Assembly: GCF_023715415.1 (NCBI RefSeq)
Contig: NZ_JAMBOB010000001.1
Coordinates: forward strand, 648,798-712,797
Source of the DNA: Neobacillus niacini
GTDB taxonomy: Bacteria > Bacillota > Bacilli > Bacillales > Cytobacillaceae
Direction: 5' to 3'
Length of the DNA: 64,000 bases
Positions within the stretch are counted from its first letter, which is position 1. Every line of letters begins with the position of its first letter. Made by a program: the position numbers and the translations under genes. The notes beneath the pieces were generated by a model, which had not been told where the DNA came from, ran no database searches, and worked only from the letters and a program-made list of their open reading frames with translations. Positions 63,051 to 64,000 of this stretch are shown here, piece by piece.

Positions 63051-63800
63051 TTATCGTAAATCCATCTTATTTTTTTGAACAAATTCCTTCATATACATCC
63101 GAGTTTGCTTTTCAAGCATGTTTCCCATTTGCTCCGTCCAGGTATCCTTCCTTTTCCCACTTGTTCTTTCTACATAATAGTTGGAGATCAGTTGATTATA
63201 TTCTTGCAGCTGCCGCAAATAAACTTCTTGATCTTGCTCATATTCTTCCTCATGATAAAGATGCTCAAATGGCAGTCTTGGCTTTTGGTCATTTATTTTC
63301 TCAGGATAGCCTACCGTCATGCCAAAGAGCGGGATGACCCTTTCTGGAGTTTTTAATAATTCTTTTACACCCTCAAGGTTATTTCGAATTCCACCTATGT
63401 AACAAATGCCAAGCCCCATCGATTCCGCAGCAATTGCAGCATTTTGAGCTGCCAACGTCGCATCGATGAGCGCCACCATAAATTTCTCTGTACTTTCAAT
63501 CGATGCTAGTACATCTTTCCCTTCCATCTTTCCAATGTATTCATGTCTGCTTAAATCGGCACAAAACACAAATAGATGACCATTCCGAGCAACATATTCC
63601 TGGTTTCCTGCTATCTCCGCAAGCTTTCGCTTTTTTTCCTTATCTTTAATGCCAATAATCGAATATGCCTGGATAAAACTAGATGTAGATGCAGCTTGTG
63701 CACAAGCAACGATGGTTTTTATTTGATCATCACTTAGCTGCTCGTCCTTAAAATGACGGATTGATCGGTGATTTAACATAGTAGTAATGGCTTCGTTCAT
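63051..63800 (-). CDS. nfsA: Oxygen-insensitive NADPH nitroreductase / flavin reductase (NfsA family)
   Basis: A 249-residue FMN enzyme. HRSIRHFKDEQLSDDQI (about 11-27) is the FMN-phosphate region, and AAESMGLGICYIGGIRNNLE (about 128-147) and GMTVGYPEKINDQKPRLP are hallmarks of the NfsA/FRP branch. It reduces nitro compounds, quinones or FMN with NADPH. B. subtilis homologues are NfrA1 and NfrA2. The ATG at 63800 follows AAAGGGAG. Upstream lies an intron-like remnant at 63830-63880. Confidence 0.88.
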   Translation of the reverse strand: MNEAITTMLNHRSIRHFKDEQLSDDQIKTIVACAQAASTSSFIQAYSIIGIKDKEKKRKLAEIAGNQEYVARNGHLFVFCADLSRHEYIGKMEGKDVLASIESTEKFMVALIDATLAAQNAAIAAESMGLGICYIGGIRNNLEGVKELLKTPERVIPLFGMTVGYPEKINDQKPRLPFEHLYHEEEYEQDQEVYLRQLQEYNQLISNYYVERTSGKRKDTWTEQMGNMLEKQTRMYMKEFVQKNKMDLR

Positions 63801-63829
63801 ATTAATACTCCCTTTCTCTGTTTAGCAAT

Positions 63830-63880
63830 AAAGTAGGGAAACCTCTCTCAAGGCTTCCCCCTTATCAAACCGTACGTGAG
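63830..63880 (-). mobile_element. Group II intron-like 3' remnant
   Basis: The minus strand reads CACGTACGGTTTGATAAGGG, then a hairpin GGGGAAGCCTTGAGAGAGGTTTCCCTAC, the usual look of the end of domain V and domain VI of a group II intron. The 5' half of domain V, the reverse transcriptase and the rest of the intron are missing, so this would be a degraded 3' fragment. Identification is from memory of intron ends and needs a covariance search. Confidence 0.5.
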
Positions 63881-63965
63881 TCTGTCTAACAATTATTTAT
63901 AATTTTATAAAGTACTAAAAAAATCATGAATATTTATGACAAAAATAATTAAAATCACAAAAGTC

Positions 63966-63994
63966 ATTAAAAAAGGGGGACAAATCCCCCTTTA
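63966..63994 (-). terminator. Terminator of a gene beyond the right edge
   Basis: AAAGGGGGA / TCCCCCTTT with a 4-base loop, then T6 on the minus strand. Confidence 0.7.
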
Positions 63995-64000
63995 ATTTAC

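Overview
The window is low-GC chromosomal DNA from a spore-forming member of Bacillaceae (Bacillus sensu lato; a Neobacillus- or Mesobacillus-like genome would fit). This rests on strong AGGAGG-type ribosome sites, TTG/GTG starts, a Fur-boxed feoAB, a TPP-riboswitch thiT, sporulation genes (spoVR, prkA, yhbH, sporulation-type histidine kinases) and several neighbours that also lie close together in the yh region of Bacillus subtilis (bmrCD, spoVR, yhdB, pgcA, yhcTU, prkA-yhbH). No rRNA, tRNA, CRISPR array or prophage was seen.

Layout. 1-5.2 kb: 5' part of fumC, a 27-codon membrane miniprotein and the multidrug exporter bmrCD behind a leader-peptide attenuator. 5.2-9.3 kb: a compact sigY-type ECF sigma operon, a class A penicillin-binding protein, an XRE regulator and the small FeoB-associated protein. 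9.3-12.6 kb: feoAB under a Fur box and thiT under a TPP riboswitch. 12.6-17.1 kb: a soluble histidine kinase, a MerR gene with an apparent 5' frameshift, a CNNM-family magnesium exporter with a switch-like leader, and small proteins. 17.2-19.7 kb: an orphan F0-like cluster (subunit a, short subunit b, AtpZ-like fusion) with no c subunit and no F1 genes. 19.7-34.2 kb: housekeeping and sporulation genes, the Pit phosphate transporter pair, proC and cdd. 34.1-36.1 kb: a deoR / deoC-xapX-cdd deoxynucleoside region. 36.3-41.7 kb: an MMPL exporter and small accessory genes. 41.7-45 kb: a 2-oxoacid:ferredoxin oxidoreductase operon. 45-53.7 kb: metallophosphoesterase, fabF, DUF1646 transporter, azoreductase, DoxX-like protein, a diguanylate cyclase and a KinB-like kinase. 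53.7-59.2 kb: a sigma-54-controlled catabolic operon (symporter, 42-aa accessory protein, ketopantoate-reductase-like dehydrogenase, beta-keto acid cleavage enzyme) with its activator. 59.3-64 kb: yhbH, prkA, a 30-codon miniprotein, a nitroreductase and a group II intron-like 3' remnant.

The strongest candidate for an undescribed system is the orphan F0 cluster at 17.2-19.7 kb. Its subunit a keeps the proton-path residues. A 186-bp MITE-like element, with 12-bp inverted ends and an 8-bp target duplication, lies between the a and b genes, where atpE normally sits. Removing the element leaves about 61 bp, so the c gene was already absent before insertion. A second copy of the element (169 bp) lies at 48.9 kb. 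Other points of interest are the bmr attenuator, mutually exclusive leader pairings before the magnesium exporter, the sigma-54 promoter with a palindromic upstream site, and a XapX miniprotein inside the deoxynucleoside operon.
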